DNA of 64,000 nucleotides from Chrysopilus asiliformis (GCA_964034945.1 OZ035962.1:28968943-29032942); one strand, 5' to 3'; positions 36,256-46,567 are shown, counted from the first letter of the stretch. Translations and numbers: made by a program. The notes: generated from the letters alone by a model not told the origin.

Positions 36256-37212
36256 GCAGCTTCCATCGCCAATGATCATTGTTATCAAGTCTTTTCAGAT
36301 CAACAATGTAAGTACGCAAATTTATTTTAAAAGAACAAAATTATAAACCCGGATGATCAACTACATCGATCCCGTATTGGAAGATGAATATACCCTACCT
36401 GCAGTAAAATCATGGAATGCATTCCCTCCGGCCTCCATTTTGGCATACAAAACATTTAACGATTTATTTACGACTTTCAACATACAATCAGACTACAATC
36501 AACATTCATCGAAACGGACATTTTTTTTTATAACAAAACAAAATATCATGCAATAACTAAAACAAATTTTACTAACCTTTAAAATTATTAAATTTATATC
36601 ACAGATTTTTTTTTTATAATAATATATCACAGATAAAACATATTTTGTTGGAAAAATTATTCTTTTCTATTTAGGATTAGTTAGTGGCCACAAAATTAAT
36701 TAAGTAGCATAGGGATTTGGCTTATCTAAAATTCGTTATCAATAAGAATTTTGTAAATTCGTCTTTTTTTTTTGAGCTATCACAATATAAGATCATGTTA
36801 AATTTATTTTCATTTGAGTTTTTATTCGCCTTTACTTAATTTTGTTTCGATTTATAATTCAAAATCAAGATCGCGCATCAACACGGATTTTTATGGAAAG
36901 ATTTCGGTTAAAGTCGAACATAGCCTGATTTGAGCTGATATATTTTTCAACATGACCCTTTAGGTTTTTTTTTGTAGGGGAGAGATGAAGAGAGAGTGCC
37001 GTGGAGAAACACGCAGCTCTATGAGGAAATGAGTTTTTTTTAGATAATTAGTTTTTTTTATTGTCCTTGGGACAAAGTTTAAGGGGTTAGTCAAGACGGA
37101 GCTCCTTGACTAGCATTCAGGTTAGGGGTAAAATCCTAAAATGGGGTGGGAAAGCTCTCGATCACCTTCTTCTATCAATTTCACTTCGATTTATTTTTTT
37201 TTGCCCGCGAAT
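36256..37212. other. AT-rich sequence, no gene supported
   Basis: A 67-codon frame at 36353-36556 (+) starts shortly after the minisatellite; it has no recognised motif. Nothing else. Confidence 0.4.
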
Positions 37213-37315
37213 ACCTAGAGCAGTGTTGGGCATCAATCAATTAAATTTACAATTAAAAATTCAAAAACAAGGGCCTGTAAAAAAAATGTACATTGAATGT
37301 AAAATTTCCACAAAA

Positions 37316-37685
37316 AATTGGATGGGGGAGGGGGATGGGGGATGGGAAGTTGGGTGGGGGAGGGGGGATGGGAAGGGGAAAAGGGAGGGGAGGAGGGAGG
37401 GGGTGGGAAGGGGAAAATGGAGGGGGAGGGGGTGGGGGAGGGGGACGTGGAGAGGGGGAGTGGTAGGTCTCCTTCCCCCTCCCCCCTCCCCCACCCCTCT
37501 CCCCCTCCCTTTTCCCCTTCCCACCCCCCCCTCCCTTTTCCCCTTCCCACCCCCCCTCCCTTTTCCCCTTCCCCCCCCCTCCCCCTCCCTTTTCCCCTTC
37601 CCACCCCCCCCCCCTCCCTTTTCCCCTTCCCACCCCCCCTCCCCTAACCATCCCTTCGCTTCCCTCCCAATTCCAACCCCTTCCC
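37316..37685. repeat. Purine-rich then pyrimidine-rich inverted tract
   Basis: The left half is almost pure G/A on the plus strand (GGGGGAGGGGGATGGG, GGGAAGGGGAAAAGGGAGGG). The right half is almost pure C/T built of CCCTTTTCCCCTTCCCACCC units about 30 bp long, the approximate inverse of the left. Together they can form a long GC hairpin; the G runs also have quadruplex potential. Confidence 0.88.
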
Positions 37686-37719
37686 GATCCCGTCGTTTTT
37701 AGACAAATTAAAAGTTCAT

Positions 37720-37990
37720 AAGATTTAATTGTTAATTGTACTAGTAATGATTGATCAAACAATTAACAATTAATTAATTGTTAATTGTGAAAAATGCAAC
37801 AATTAACAATTAATCAATTGTTAATTGTATTTTTCACAATTAACAATTAATTAATTGTTAATTGTGAAAAATACAATTAACAATTGATTAATTGTTAATT
37901 GCAGAAATTTACAATTACAATTGATTAATTGTCAATTGCAGAAATCTACAATTAACAATTGATTAATCGTTAATTGTTAATTGCACTGAC
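37720..37990. repeat. TTAATTG palindromic repeats
   Basis: At least eight copies of CAATTAACAATTAAT or the inverse TTAATTGTTAATTG, separated by TGAAAAATAC or GCAGAAATTTAC spacers. These are subterminal repeats of the hAT element, self-complementary at every position. Confidence 0.88.
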
Positions 37991-38020
37991 AATTACGTTT
38001 TGCCCAACACTGACCTAGAG

Positions 38021-39820
38021 TAATGACAATTTTTGTACCACCTTGCCACATGTGTTACGAAAAAGGTGGTACATTGCATGTACCACCAGATCTTTGAGGG
38101 TTAAAACGCAAGAAGGCGTTAGTCATAATGTACACACACGTCTCGGCTTAGCTAGAACAGTCCCAGATTTACGTTTGTTGTCTCGGCATGTCGAGAACTA
38201 AATTTCTGGCCCGGGTTTTTCAATTTAGTGTTATACTAAACACGAAGAAAAACGCGGCAAAATATCCGAAAATTATCTTAAAAATCTATTTAAAAATTTG
38301 CCTGAAAATTTTCTTAGGCCACACAACAACTTTCATTGTTGCGAAAAAAACATAAAGTGTGTTTCATATTTCTATGTTAACTGGTTCGTAAGAAATTGCC
38401 GATTTAGATTATAAATTACTGTTTATTATAAAAAAGAGTTACCGTTAGATTGAATTACATTACGATTCACAAATCCAACGAGCTTTGTTTCATTTTTCTA
38501 AGGATACTGGTTCGTGAGGGATCGCGATTTAAGGCTTAACCGAAAAATAATCCTGCGACTAATTTTGCATGTCATTCGAAAATATTCTAATTCAATTTTC
38601 CCTCATAAATTTTGAAAGTTTAAATTGAAAATATTTTATCTTAGGTCATTTACAACTGTTTAAATTATCGATTAGCGAATTTTTAAGAATTCTATCAACG
38701 GAAAATTCGTTTTGATTTTAATTTACTAAAAACTCATAAAAAATCACGCAACTTTTTGTACTTAGGGGGAAACATTTTATCAACCACAGTCCATCAATTT
38801 TTTTTATGGCGATAACTCTATTAGGCCCCAGGGGATTCTTATCATGAATTGGGGAAAACACGGAGCGTATATTTTTTTTTATTAAGCACAAACATTATTT
38901 TTTGTTTCTGATCATTTATGAATCTGCTTATGGTGAGCACTAAGGTATTCAAAATTAAATTTCCCGTAAATTAATACACCTAAAATAGGCTCGTTACCGT
39001 TTCACATCCCACCAGCCCAATAAATGGCTGGGCAATAATTAAATGGAAAAGCGTGGAATGCCTCTACTTTTTTGATATCACGACATACCCTCTATATGAA
39101 ATATGAGTTTATACAACTTTGTCAAATAATAGTCTAAAAAAAAACAATATAAAACAATAAATTATAATAAAAGTCTCGGACTGAGTAAATTTTGTACGTT
39201 TTCGGACGATTGGTGTGTGTGTGTGTCGTGACCAACTAAAGGTCGGAAATCATAATTTGCAGACTTTAACAGAGGTGTTATTTAATAGGTAACTTGCATG
39301 CAATTGCAGTTTTTGAAGATGGACATTAGAACTGCTTTTACTAAACGAAATGGCCGAAAAACACACACAGACAAAACGTATTCATTATTCGCATAGCCAC
39401 AACTTACTTACACCCTGATCATATAAAAATAATTGATATCGAAATAGATTTTTGAGTGAGTATATGGGCCTTTAATCTTTTCATGTTTTACAGCACAATT
39501 TCCTATGGCCATTATGGGCTGTTAAGGAATCAAATCTAATACACACAAACACACTATAAATTATGCCCTGAAAATTATACTTCACCGGGTAGTAGAGTGA
39601 AAATTCAACTTATGATAGCTACAATAACAACGACGACGACGCGGCATTAAAGTAATTTCTTATCATAAATAATTTTCCGGTGAGCTTTTCATGTACATAT
39701 ATATTTAGAATTGTGGGTACATGTAAAGTCTATGCTTTCAATAAACTTTGGTGATTTGAAGTTTGCTTTACAGACATTATTTTTCAGCCCCTATACATAT
39801 TTATTTGCTTTCTTATACGA
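38021..39820. other. AT-rich sequence, no gene seen
   Basis: Contains a short (GT)n tract at 39212-39226 and ordinary AT-rich sequence; no supportable gene or element. Confidence 0.4.
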
Positions 39821-40203
39821 AGTATAATAAAGTATTGTATTGCCTAAAAACATTCCCCGAGCGCTCTCGACTTGATTGGAGCAATCTTACAAAAATGTCT
39901 TTCCGTCTGTTAGTCCGTTAGTCTGTGTACAAGATTTCTACTAGATCTAAAACCATGAAATTTTACAGGCATATTTGCCTCTGGAATGGAGCAAGTTTTG
40001 GGGAAAAAAAACTCTCTACATTTTTTCTTCCTAGCGAAAATCGATATTTTTTACCATTATCGAGATATTTCAGATTTTCAAAATTAATAATTCATGTTAG
40101 CAAATAAACTAAATTTTTTTTTCGTTCGGATTATAGTTATAGTGTAAATTATGCTGGAACCTAGATTTTGTATAAGAAAATCTTGTGCTGTTTACATCAG
40201 TTT
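39821..40203 (+). repeat. Dispersed repeat family 'TGCCTAAAAACATT', copy B
   Basis: Starts AGTATAATAAAGTATTGTAT, then TGCCTAAAAACATTCCCCGA, ACAAAAATGTCTTTCCGTCT and, near the end, TATAGTGTAAATTATGCTGG. Collinear with 22668-23125 over about 380 bp. No coding. Confidence 0.55.
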
Positions 40204-41103
40204 TTTATATTATATTCTATTCCGGATGTTTTTATTGCGACTATTATTATTGTTAGTATTATCTATTTTTTGATCTTTTCATGGTGAGATTTGTTTGAAT
40301 TTTTTTACATTTACCCTTGAACGCATGTATGATAGTATTTGATATAGTGTCATATATAAGGACTCTGTGTCCTAGTTGGAGAAGTCGCGACAGGTATTGA
40401 TGAGTTGGGAACATTTGTTCACCGGTTAAAATTTTTCTTTCACAACTGGGACAATTTAAATGATGACACATATTGTTGCTGACATTTGAAATTGATGTGC
40501 TTCAGGAAGCAATTTTTTAGTACACGATTTTCTGGGAAGTAACTCATCAAAATTGTATAATTTTATCATATAAATTGATATGGGACTTTGTTAGGGTTAA
40601 ACTTTAGTTGGGGACAAGGATATTTGGGAAAGCAAGTTTTAAGGAAAATATTTTTTACAAATCTTTTCAAACCCATTTTCTGAAAATTTAGGAGACTGGA
40701 TTTTTGGGAAGGATATGAAAACACAATTTACATTTCATGTAATAAGTTTTACCGAAAAATATAACATACCTACAACTAAGCGTTTCAAATATACAAATAA
40801 AAAAATGCAATTCTTAACTTCGTATGTGAGATTTGTTGCTTCCTATTTAAACCTCCCCCATCTTCGCTCATATTGTTCCTGATTGACAGAAAGAAATATA
40901 ATCACCCCTTCTAGAAGCGAGACATCTGGACATCTTATGTGTTGTACTGTTTTTTTTTTCTAATATTTTTAAGCCTGATTTTTAGGATAGAGAATATACC
41001 AAATATTTTTCTACTAATTTTCCCAGAAAAATTTACTTAAACCGTAAAAAACTAGTCTTTCAATTTTATGTTATTTCTAAGAGTCTACTGTTCTATAGCT
41101 GGT
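40204..41103. other. AT-rich sequence, no gene seen
   Basis: A 70-codon minus frame at 40259-40471 contains a CxxC...C arrangement but no recognisable domain; not supported. Confidence 0.35.
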
Positions 41104-41607
41104 TATACCCGTATGGTGAAACCAAAGGTTATATTAACTTTGCCTTACCGTTTGTAACGCCAAGATCTCGTCATCACACAAAAAAATGAATTACATCAGT
41201 GTGTTTAGAATGACAAAATTTTTGCATGTCCGTCCGTCTGTCCGTCCGTCCGTCCGTCTGTCTGTGGCGCTGATTGCGGGCGCACGGATTCAACTAGACA
41301 CTTGAAATTTTACGCAGATTCGTTTTTCGTAAAATGCAAGGCTAAGTTCGTTAATGGGTACCCCTATACGAACGAAAACGTTTTTTGCGAATATCTCAAA
41401 AACGGTGCATCTTATCAAAAAAAAGTGCAAGAACAAAAGTTATTTAGGATATGATTCTACACAAAACTCCCATACATAAAAATCCGATTGGAATAAATTT
41501 AAAAAAATCTTATTGGAAAGTATGACTTCAAAGTGGAATTTTGGTACAACTGTTCGAATTTTGATACGAATATCGCCAGATTGGCAATTATAGCTTTTGT
41601 TATGTTT
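41104..41607 (+). mobile_element. Helentron-like element, copy 4
   Basis: TATACCCGTATGGTGAAACC start, GTCY tract (41227-41262), GGCGCTGATTGCGGGCGCAC, and ending GCCAGATTGGCAATTATAGC TTTTGTTATGTT. Two small deletions relative to other copies: part of the region after GTTAATGGGTA, and the segment before the 3' hairpin, which loses the left bases of the hairpin. Confidence 0.8.
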
Positions 41608-42232
41608 TTTTTTTATATTCTAAAAATTCTACTAACAACTGTCTCAGCATCTAATGAATAAACAAAATGATTTAAATTACGCGAAAAACAGTTCTCAATT
41701 TTTTTTAGACAAAAAAGAGAGATTAAATACCTTGCCTTATGTTAATATGCTGACATGACATCAAGTTATTTGCATACAAATTTTCACTGATAACGTTCCT
41801 CGTTAGGCAAATAAAATTAACTTTGCCTTGCAATCTACGTACTGTAATTATCCTTGACAGAATATTTTCGCTATACCTATGCCGATATACATATAAGTAT
41901 GTATGTGTAAATTTGTTAATATTATGTGTGACAACTACTAATATATGCTTTTATGCCTTAAGCCCTGTCAAGACTTGTATCAATTGCAGATAAATTAATC
42001 CTTAGCTCATGTTAACTTTTTGTTTACTTTCTAACTTAACAGACATACAAAATCTCATCAGCGAATAGACGCTTGACAAGAATGTATTTGTTTAAGAAGT
42101 TTAATTACATGAAGCCATGGCAAATTTACAATGTTCTAAAATATGAAATGATAAATATTTAAAAAAAAATCAACATGATTTTTGCTTTTATTTACGCAAT
42201 TTTTAATGATAAATTAAAGCTGTTAGGAAATA
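41608..42232. other. AT-rich sequence, no gene seen
   Basis: Nothing supportable. Confidence 0.4.
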
Positions 42233-42269
42233 CAAAAAAAACTTTTTGAAAAAAAGTAAAAAAAACCGA

Positions 42270-42720
42270 CTTAAAAATGCACTAAAAAGGAAAAAATAAT
42301 TTTTTTTTGGAAGTTGGTGCCAAAATAGAAACAAACAATTTGCTCTCTTTTATTGTACAATCTAAAAGTGCACTAAAAAGGAAAAAATATTTTTTTTGGA
42401 AGTTGGTGCCAAAATAGAAACAAACAATTTGCTCTCTTTTATTGTACAATCTAAAAGTGCACTAAAAAGGAAAAAATATTTTTTTTGGAAGTTGGTGCCG
42501 AAATAGAAACAAACAATTTGCTCTCTTTTATTGTACAATCTAAAAGTGCACTAAAAAGGAAAAAATATTTTTTTTGGAAGTTGGTGCCAAAATAGAAACA
42601 AACAATTTGCTCTCTTTTATTGTACAATCTAAAAGTGCACTAAAAAGGAAAAAATATTTTTTTTGGAAGTTGGTGCCAAAATAGAAACAAACAATTTGCT
42701 CTCTTTTATTGTACAATATA
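42270..42720 (+). repeat. Tandem array, five units of 89-91 bp
   Basis: Each unit contains GCACTAAAAAGGAAAAAATA, a T-run, GGAAGTTGGTGCCAAAATAG, AAACAAACAATTTGCTCTCT and TTTATTGTACAATCTAAAAG. Unit starts (GCAC) at 42279, 42370, 42459, 42548 and 42637; units 2-5 are nearly identical, implying recent expansion. Two inverted units lie at 43608-43760. Confidence 0.92.
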
Positions 42721-42848
42721 TAAAATTAAAAAATTTCTAATAAATAAAATTATTATTTATTGAATTGTACCAAAAGTTTTTGTTTTCTAATAAGTCACAG
42801 AGATGAGATTCAAACCATTATTTTTTTACAGCCTACTTACATAATATA

Positions 42849-43378
42849 AACATAACAAAAGCTATAATTGCCAATCTGGCAATTATTGAAAACCCGTATG
42901 GTGATTTAAGTGAACAGTTGTACCAAAATTACACTTTGAAGTCAAAGTTTCCAATGACATTTTTTAAAATTTGTTCCAATCGGATTTTGATGTATGGAAG
43001 TTTTATGTAGAATCATATCCTAAATAACTTTTGTTCTTGCACTTTTTTGATAAGATACACCGTTTTTGAGGTATTCGCACAAAACGTTTTCGTTCGTATG
43101 GACCGTTTTTGCCCGTTAACGAACTTAGCCTCGCATTTTACGAAAAACGGATCTGCGCAAAATTTCAAGGCTCTAGCTCAATCCGTGCGTCCGCAATCGT
43201 GTTCACAGACAGACGGACGGACGGACAGACGGACGGACGGACATGCGGAAATCAAAATCTTTTGTCATTCCTAACACACTGGTGTAATTCATTTTTGTGT
43301 GTGATGACGAGATCTTGGCGTTACAAACGGTAAGGCAAAGTTAGTATACCCTTTGGTATTTCATACCATACGGGTATA
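42849..43378 (-). mobile_element. Helentron-like element, copy 5
   Basis: Reverse orientation: AACATAACAAAAGCTATAAT with ATTGCCAATCTGGCAAT hairpin at the left, GTCY tract as GACGGACGGACAGACGGACG (about 43205-43243), and GGTATTTCATACCATACGGG TATA at the right. In the left-to-right sequence the opening hairpin is imperfect. It sits in the loop of the fold-back element. Confidence 0.8.
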
Positions 43379-43604
43379 AAAATTTCAGCGGTATTGTTCC
43401 TTACTTGGCACGTTGCCCTTAACCCCCGTCAACATTAACAAATATTCTTTTGTTTTTGGGTAAGCTCCGTTAAAATTAAAAAAATATTCTTTTGTCAGAT
43501 GTCGTCACGAAAGATAAAATATTTTCATTTGGATAGCAGTAATAGAATTGGTGATAGCTGTAAAAGTAACACTCAAGAAATATGAATAGAAGTCCTCTTT
43601 AAGT

Positions 43605-43789
43605 TTCTATTTTGGCCCCAACTTCCAAAAAAAATATTTTTTCCTTTTTAGTGCACTTTTAGATTGTACAATAAAAGAGAGCAAATTGTTTGTTTCTATT
43701 TTGGCACCAACTTCCAAAAAAAAATTATTTTTTCCTTTTTAGTGCATTTTTAAGTCGGTTTTTTTTACTTTTTTTCAAAAAGTTTTTTA
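43605..43789 (-). repeat. Inverted arm of the 89 bp array
   Basis: About 1.9 units in the opposite direction to 42270-42720, ending with the inverse of the left terminus. The left unit starts at GTTTCTATTTTGGCCCCAAC. Confidence 0.88.
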
Positions 43790-43835
43790 TTTTATAATTT
43801 TTAGTGACTTTTGGTATATACATATTATATAGATA

Positions 43836-43862
43836 TATTTAATGTTAGGAAATGGGTAGAGC
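43836..43862 (+). repeat. 27 bp direct repeat, left copy
   Basis: TATTTAATGTTAGGAAATGG and the following GTAGAGC is repeated exactly at 44274-44300. The two copies bracket the Helitron-like element at 43863-44267. Confidence 0.88.
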
Positions 43863-44267
43863 TGCGGCCCGCGTGCGAAAACGGCGTTACAAATCGATAG
43901 CCTTCAACCCCCTTAGTGACACTGGAAAGTTTCATTAAGATCGGACCAGCCAATTCGAAGATACCAGGCGAGGGGTATCGAGGGGAGGGAAAAGTCAGGT
44001 TTTGTAGTGGAAAATCAAACCCCTTAGCCTTCTTAGTAATACTGTAAAGCTTAATTAAGATCGGACCACCGAATTCGAAGATACCAGGCGAGGGGTGTCG
44101 AAGGGGAATTTTCTCAGAGGGGATACCTATCTAGATCGTATTTTTGTCCCCGAAAATCCCTAACACCCAAGTTTCATGAAAATCGTTAGGCCTGTTTTCG
44201 AGATCCATTGTGCAGACAGACAGACTGACAGACAGAAGGACGACAGTCCTCGTATTATATTATAGGA
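43863..44267 (-). mobile_element. Helitron-like element with two 120 bp units
   Basis: On the minus strand the 5' end is TCCTATAATATAATACGAGG after A, then a GTCTGTCAGTCTGTCTGCAC tract and GGATCTCGAAAACAGGCCTA, the arrangement of insect Helitron 5' ends. The interior has two units with AAGATACCAGGCGAGG exactly 120 bp apart (43959 and 44079). The same 5' end and unit occur at 62275-62793. The 3' terminus at the left is not clearly preserved. Confidence 0.6.
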
Positions 44268-44479
44268 TATACCTATTTAATGTTAGGAAATGGGTAGAGC
44301 AAAACTTTGATCGTTCCAAACAGCGAATTTTTAGGGATGGCAACAGTAAGTTGTAAACTAAATTTTAGAGGTCGACAGCAAAAATTTTGGGGGTCGTCAC
44401 CAACATTTTTTAGATCGACAGAAACCTTTCGTTAACCTTACAGACTTCTAAACATTAGAATTGGATTAGGCGACCCTAA

Positions 44480-45290
44480 AAACCCCCATATGTGTTTGTT
44501 TTTTATCTGGAAAATTTGAGGGTTGAAGGATTCGCTGCCCCCCAAAATATACGCATAAAAATTTTCAGACCGATCGGACCATCCGATTAGGGGACAGGGG
44601 AGGGGTTAAGAAGTGAAAGGGGTAGGGGAAAATAGATAAGGGGAAAACACTAGCCGTCCCCCAAAATGTGAGCATACAAATTTTCAGATCGATCGGACCA
44701 TCCGATTGGGAGTTGATAGGGGAGGGGTTAAGAAGCGAAAGGGGTAGGGGAAAATAGATAAGGGGAAAACACTAGCCGTCCCCCAAAAAGGTACGCATAC
44801 AAATTTTCAGACCGATCGGACCATCCGATTGGGAGTTGACAGGGGAGGGGTTAAGAAGCGAAAGGGGTAGGGGAAAATAGATAAGGGGAAAACACTAGCC
44901 GTCCCCCAAAAAGGTACGCATACAAACTTTCAGACCGATCGGACCATCCGATTGGGAGTTGACAGGGGAGGGGTTAAGAAGCGAAAGGGGTAGGGGAAAA
45001 TAGATAAGGGGAAAACACTAGCCGTCCCCCAAAATGTACGCATACAAATTTTCAGATCGATCGGACCATCCGATTGGGAGTTGACAGGGGAGGGGAAGGC
45101 CGGGAAACGTCGGAGAGAGGGAAAATTAAAATGGGACCAACTAGGGAGTGAACTCTGTCATCCACCAACGTTTCAACAAAATCCATGCAACGGCACCCAA
45201 GTACTGCGTGAACATACAGATATAAAATAAATAAATAAAGTTGGACCAAAACGAATTGATAACCTCCTCCTTTTTTGGAAGTCGGTTAAA
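44480..45290 (-). mobile_element. Array-bearing element with TTTTTAACCGACTTCC end
   Basis: The minus-strand terminus at about 45290 is TTTTTAACCGACTTCCAAAA, followed by GGAGGAGGTTATCAATTCG. It is followed by a (TTTA)n stretch and then an array of ~122 bp units (45095-44530). The same terminus begins the copy at 58885 (+) and, decayed, that at 6412 (-). The opposite end is unclear, and it may be continuous with the element at 43863. Confidence 0.55.
44530..45095 (+). repeat. Tandem array, ~4.7 units of 122-123 bp
   Basis: TAGCCGTCCCCCAAAA recurs at 44651, 44773, 44896 and 45019, with an earlier diverged unit at about 44531. Each unit contains TTTCAGACCGATCGGACCAT, CCGATTGGGAGTTGACAGGG and GGGAAAATAGATAAGGGGAA. 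The last three units differ by only a few bases, so homogenisation or expansion is recent. Confidence 0.92.
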
Positions 45291-45568
45291 AAGGGATGAG
45301 AGACACTTTTCAGTTTAAAGTTGTTACGGCGAAAATCACAAAAAAAAAAAATGTTGAACAAACTTTTTTTTTTTATTTCAGATATATTATTTAGATTTTA
45401 TGGTGGTTTGTGAACATTTTCGAGTGTTATGTAGAAATTCGTTTTTTAATCTTGTGCAAAAAGACTTTTTTGTTAATCTGCTGCAGGTAAATTAATTAAA
45501 AATTCCACTCGCAGAAACAATTTTGATTTTTAGCTCTTTGCAGGAATCTAATTTGATTTGTATTTAAA

Positions 45569-46087
45569 AACATAACAAAAGCTATATTTGCCAATCTGGC
45601 AATTATTGAAAACCCGTATGGTGATTTAAATGAATGGCGAACAGTTTTATCAAAATTCCACTATGAGATCAAACTTTCCAATAAGATTTTTTAAAATTTA
45701 TTCCAATCGGATTTTGATGTATGAAAGTTTTATGTAGAATCATATCCTAAATAACTTTTGTTCTTGGACTTTTTTGGTGAGATGCACAGTTTTTGAGATT
45801 TTCGCAAAAAACCTTTTCGTTAATGGTCCATTTTTGCCCATTACCGAACTTAGCCTCGCATTTTACGAAAAATGAATCTGCGCAAAATTTCAAGTCTCCA
45901 GCTCAATCCGTGCAGCCGCAATCCGCGCCACAGACAGACAGACGGACGGACGGACATGCAAAATTCAATTATTTTTATCATTCTAAACACACTGGTGTAA
46001 TTAATTTTTGTGTGTGATGACGGGATCTTGGCGTTACAAACGGAAAGGCAAAGTTAGTATACCCTTTGGTTTCACCATACGGGTATA
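45569..46087 (-). mobile_element. Helentron-like element, copy 6
   Basis: Reverse orientation: AACATAACAAAAGCTATATT, ATTGCCAATCTGGCAAT hairpin nearby with one change, GTCY tract as GACAGACAGACGGACGGACG (about 45933-45955), and CCCTTTGGTTTCACCATACG GGTATA at the right. Complete, about 519 bp. Confidence 0.8.
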
Positions 46088-46256
46088 AAAATACCAATCT
46101 TTTACAATTGTATGAAGTTCAAAATTGTGTTAAGGAATATCTTAAATTTGGCCAAATTTATAAAATATTCACCTGATGCAAATACTTTTTCTTAAAAATT
46201 AGACTAACATTATCTCTTTTTCTGTTAACATCGGTCCAACCCATTAGAACACCCTG

Positions 46257-46278
46257 TATATATATATATATATATATA
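46257..46278. repeat. (TA)n microsatellite
   Basis: An uninterrupted TA run preceded on the left by the phrase AACACCCTGTATA. On the minus strand this reads TATACAGGGTGTT, a phrase common at the ends of insect MITEs. Confidence 0.8.
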
Positions 46279-46290
46279 CATATCTCTTAC

Positions 46291-46428
46291 CAACGGAAAA
46301 CCACGATTTCCCATTAGGACCGTCCATTCTTTTCCATTATTTTTCATTCGCGAATCAAAAAAGTTTCCCCCAATCCCAACCGTCGCATATCCTTTCATCC
46401 ACCGCATCCCCTTCCCGTGAGGCTTCCC
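46291..46428 (-). CDS. Candidate internal exon, unrecognised product
   Basis: On the minus strand a T-rich tract and TTGCAACAG acceptor precede 46428, and a good donor, TTG|GTAAGA, follows 46291. The 138 nt between (46 codons) are open in frame 0 (starting GKPHGKGMRWMKGYATVGIG). Another frame gives an acidic 23-residue tail ending in a stop. The interval is clearly more GC-rich than its surroundings. I do not recognise the product and cannot prove that it is spliced to the upstream candidate exon at 46568-46711. Confidence 0.25.
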
Positions 46429-46567
46429 CTGTTGCAAAAAAATATGGCATATTTTAATTTTAAATATTTCATACAATAATTTGATTCGCAAGTTGTTACA
46501 GCTGCCTATAAGAAAAGAAGAAAGAAGATGGAAAATTAATAATTCTTTGGATATTCAAACAAAATAC

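Larger units (their letters stand above)
37221..38012. mobile_element. hAT MITE with G/C palindrome and TTAATTG repeats
   Basis: The termini are a perfect 12 bp inverted repeat, CAGTGTTGGGCA...TGCCCAACACTG. An 8 bp direct repeat, ACCTAGAG, flanks it exactly (37213-37220 and 38013-38020), which with the CAGTG start identifies the hAT superfamily. The interior is a G-rich tract (about 37316-37470), its C-rich complement (about 37471-37685), and then many inverted and direct copies of TTAATTGTTAATTG (37720-37990). Long ORFs in several frames across the G/C tract are compositional artefacts. Confidence 0.92.
42233..43789. mobile_element. Fold-back element with 89 bp repeat arms
   Basis: The left arm starts AAACTTTTTGAAAAAAAGTA, AAACCGACTTAAAAATGCAC and continues into five tandem ~89 bp units up to 42718. 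The right arm (about 43605-43789) is the inverse: two units, then GTGCATTTTTAAGTCGGTTT and CAAAAAGTTTTTTA. The arms therefore differ in unit number. The loop contains a complete Helentron-like copy (42849-43378). No transposase is present. Confidence 0.85.

Noticed and set aside
37106..37762. Long overlapping frames (up to 198 codons) in several frames and both strands
   Set aside because: They translate the G-rich/C-rich tract of the hAT element into Gly/Arg or Pro/Phe/Ser repeats; compositional artefact.
40259..40471. Minus frame with CPSCERK suggesting a zinc knuckle
   Set aside because: Only one Cys pair and no further spacing typical of a zinc finger.
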